From contig CM049321.1 of assembly GCA_026874595.1 (NCBI GenBank), positions 16,255,979 to 16,319,978 on the forward strand: DNA of 64,000 nt, written 5' to 3'. The position numbers and the translations under genes are program-made. Numbering within the stretch: position 1 is the stretch's first letter; each line of letters opens with the position of its first letter. The notes under the pieces were generated by a model. It saw only the letters and a list, made by a program, of their open reading frames with translations, was not told where the DNA came from and did not search any database. This DNA comes from Sipunculus nudus. Lineage: Eukaryota > Annelida > Sipuncula > Golfingiida > Sipunculidae. Of this stretch, positions 63,196 through 64,000 are shown piece after piece.

Positions 63196-64000
63196 GTCTT
63201 AGGTTCTCAGCGCGCAGTTCCGTTAGAGTGTAAATACAGTAACTATACTCTGGACGTGTTCTGTCCAGAGTATGTATTATATTAACTATGGTATAAATGA
63301 AATAGAAGATAAATATCATTTTTGTTAAGATGTTTAATATATGATGATGTAAGAGAAAAATATTTAAGTAAACGTGTTATAAGACATCAATTAAAAACTT
63401 CTTACATATACTTATGTCTGATAATAAAATGGAGATCTATAAATTAGCAGCATACGCTTACCATGCCTTTAAGAAGAGACAAACAACTATTTAGGTATTA
63501 TGTCAGTGATTAAATAAATATTCGTTTAATAAATTCCAAATTTTATATATTCAAGGGCCAAATTATCTCTGTTTAAAGTTTAAAAGTCTAAACTTTAAAT
63601 GCAAGAATTCTTCTAAATATATGAATACTGCGTTATATAGTTTTTAAACTGTAATGGTTCACTGAATTGTTATAAAACTTGTTTTATATTTCCGTTAAGG
63701 ATACATGCTGAGGTAAGATATCTCTAGCTATTATTTCATTTAATTTCATATATTTTATTCTGTTTATCTGTTTGTGTTTTAATTAATTAATTTACATATT
63801 TTTATTTCAACATGTGATATGTATTGGTAATTGTTGAATATTTTCAGGCAGATAACATGGATAGAACATACATGTTCACACAGCATTTAAAGAAGATATA
63901 TGCATTTGTCATTGTCTGCATTATTTCGATAAATGTCAATTTGTATGCATTCACCGTCTATTCTATTTTTACATTAATTGTTTGATTTAGTATTAAGTCA
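63196..64000. other. intergenic, no gene seen
   Basis: AT-rich DNA to the window end; no feature recognised. Confidence 0.5.

Overview
This is AT-rich eukaryotic nuclear DNA: split genes with GT-AG introns almost all in phase 1, no operons, and a very high load of decayed repeats. The gene content (small secreted PAN plus C-type lectin proteins in a local cluster, and a multi-domain sushi/EGF/ephrin-receptor-like protein resembling SVEP1) and the repeat style suggest a mollusc, most likely a bivalve. That taxonomic call is inference; nothing in the window proves it.

Layout. 1-6.8 kb is intergenic and holds a decayed non-LTR retrotransposon on the minus strand (about 3.5-5.7 kb). 6.86-8.6 kb carries an intact four-exon C-type lectin gene on the plus strand (CTL-A). 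8.6-15 kb is mostly intergenic, with a broken lectin exon on the minus strand, an endonuclease-type retrotransposon fragment and a second copy of the 3.5-5.7 kb element. 15.0-17.15 kb is a tandem array of about 335-bp units that form a 670-bp higher-order repeat; it abuts a duplicated, 5'-truncated copy of CTL-A (17.15-19.2 kb) with a nonsense codon in its last exon. 19.7-20.1 kb is a 24-bp minisatellite. 22.66-24.83 kb is a second lectin gene on the plus strand (PAN + C-type lectin domain, CTL-B).

26.3-44.5 kb is a decayed tandem family of minus-strand PAN/C-type lectin genes. One copy, CTL-D (35.9-40.8 kb), can be read through six exons and appears to end in a Cys-rich tail exon with a faint NTR/TIMP look. 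At least three other copies survive only as broken exons (26.9 kb, 31.6-34.6 kb, 44.5 kb). A tRNA-derived SINE pair, a 78-bp tandem repeat, a roughly 170-bp tandem repeat and a dispersed relative of the 335-bp unit lie among them. 47-53 kb has no gene I can defend, apart from a short broken coding fragment at 47.1-47.4 kb.

53.7-62.0 kb carries nine minus-strand exons of an SVEP1-like gene (sushi x3, ephrin-receptor-like Cys-rich, sushi, ephrin-receptor-like, EGF, sushi, then a 221-codon SVEP1-type exon). All introns are phase 1 and the exon frames are intact, yet the last three exons each contain one in-frame stop of a different type, so the 3' half looks recently killed. The 5' start of this gene is not in view. 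A DNA transposon with GC-rich inverted ends lies at about 62.6-63.2 kb.

The intact lectins would be secreted pattern-recognition or adhesion proteins; two keep an EPN sugar-binding motif and one (CTL-D) has lost it. The window therefore reads as an immune-type gene cluster shaped by local duplication, repeat invasion and nonsense decay.
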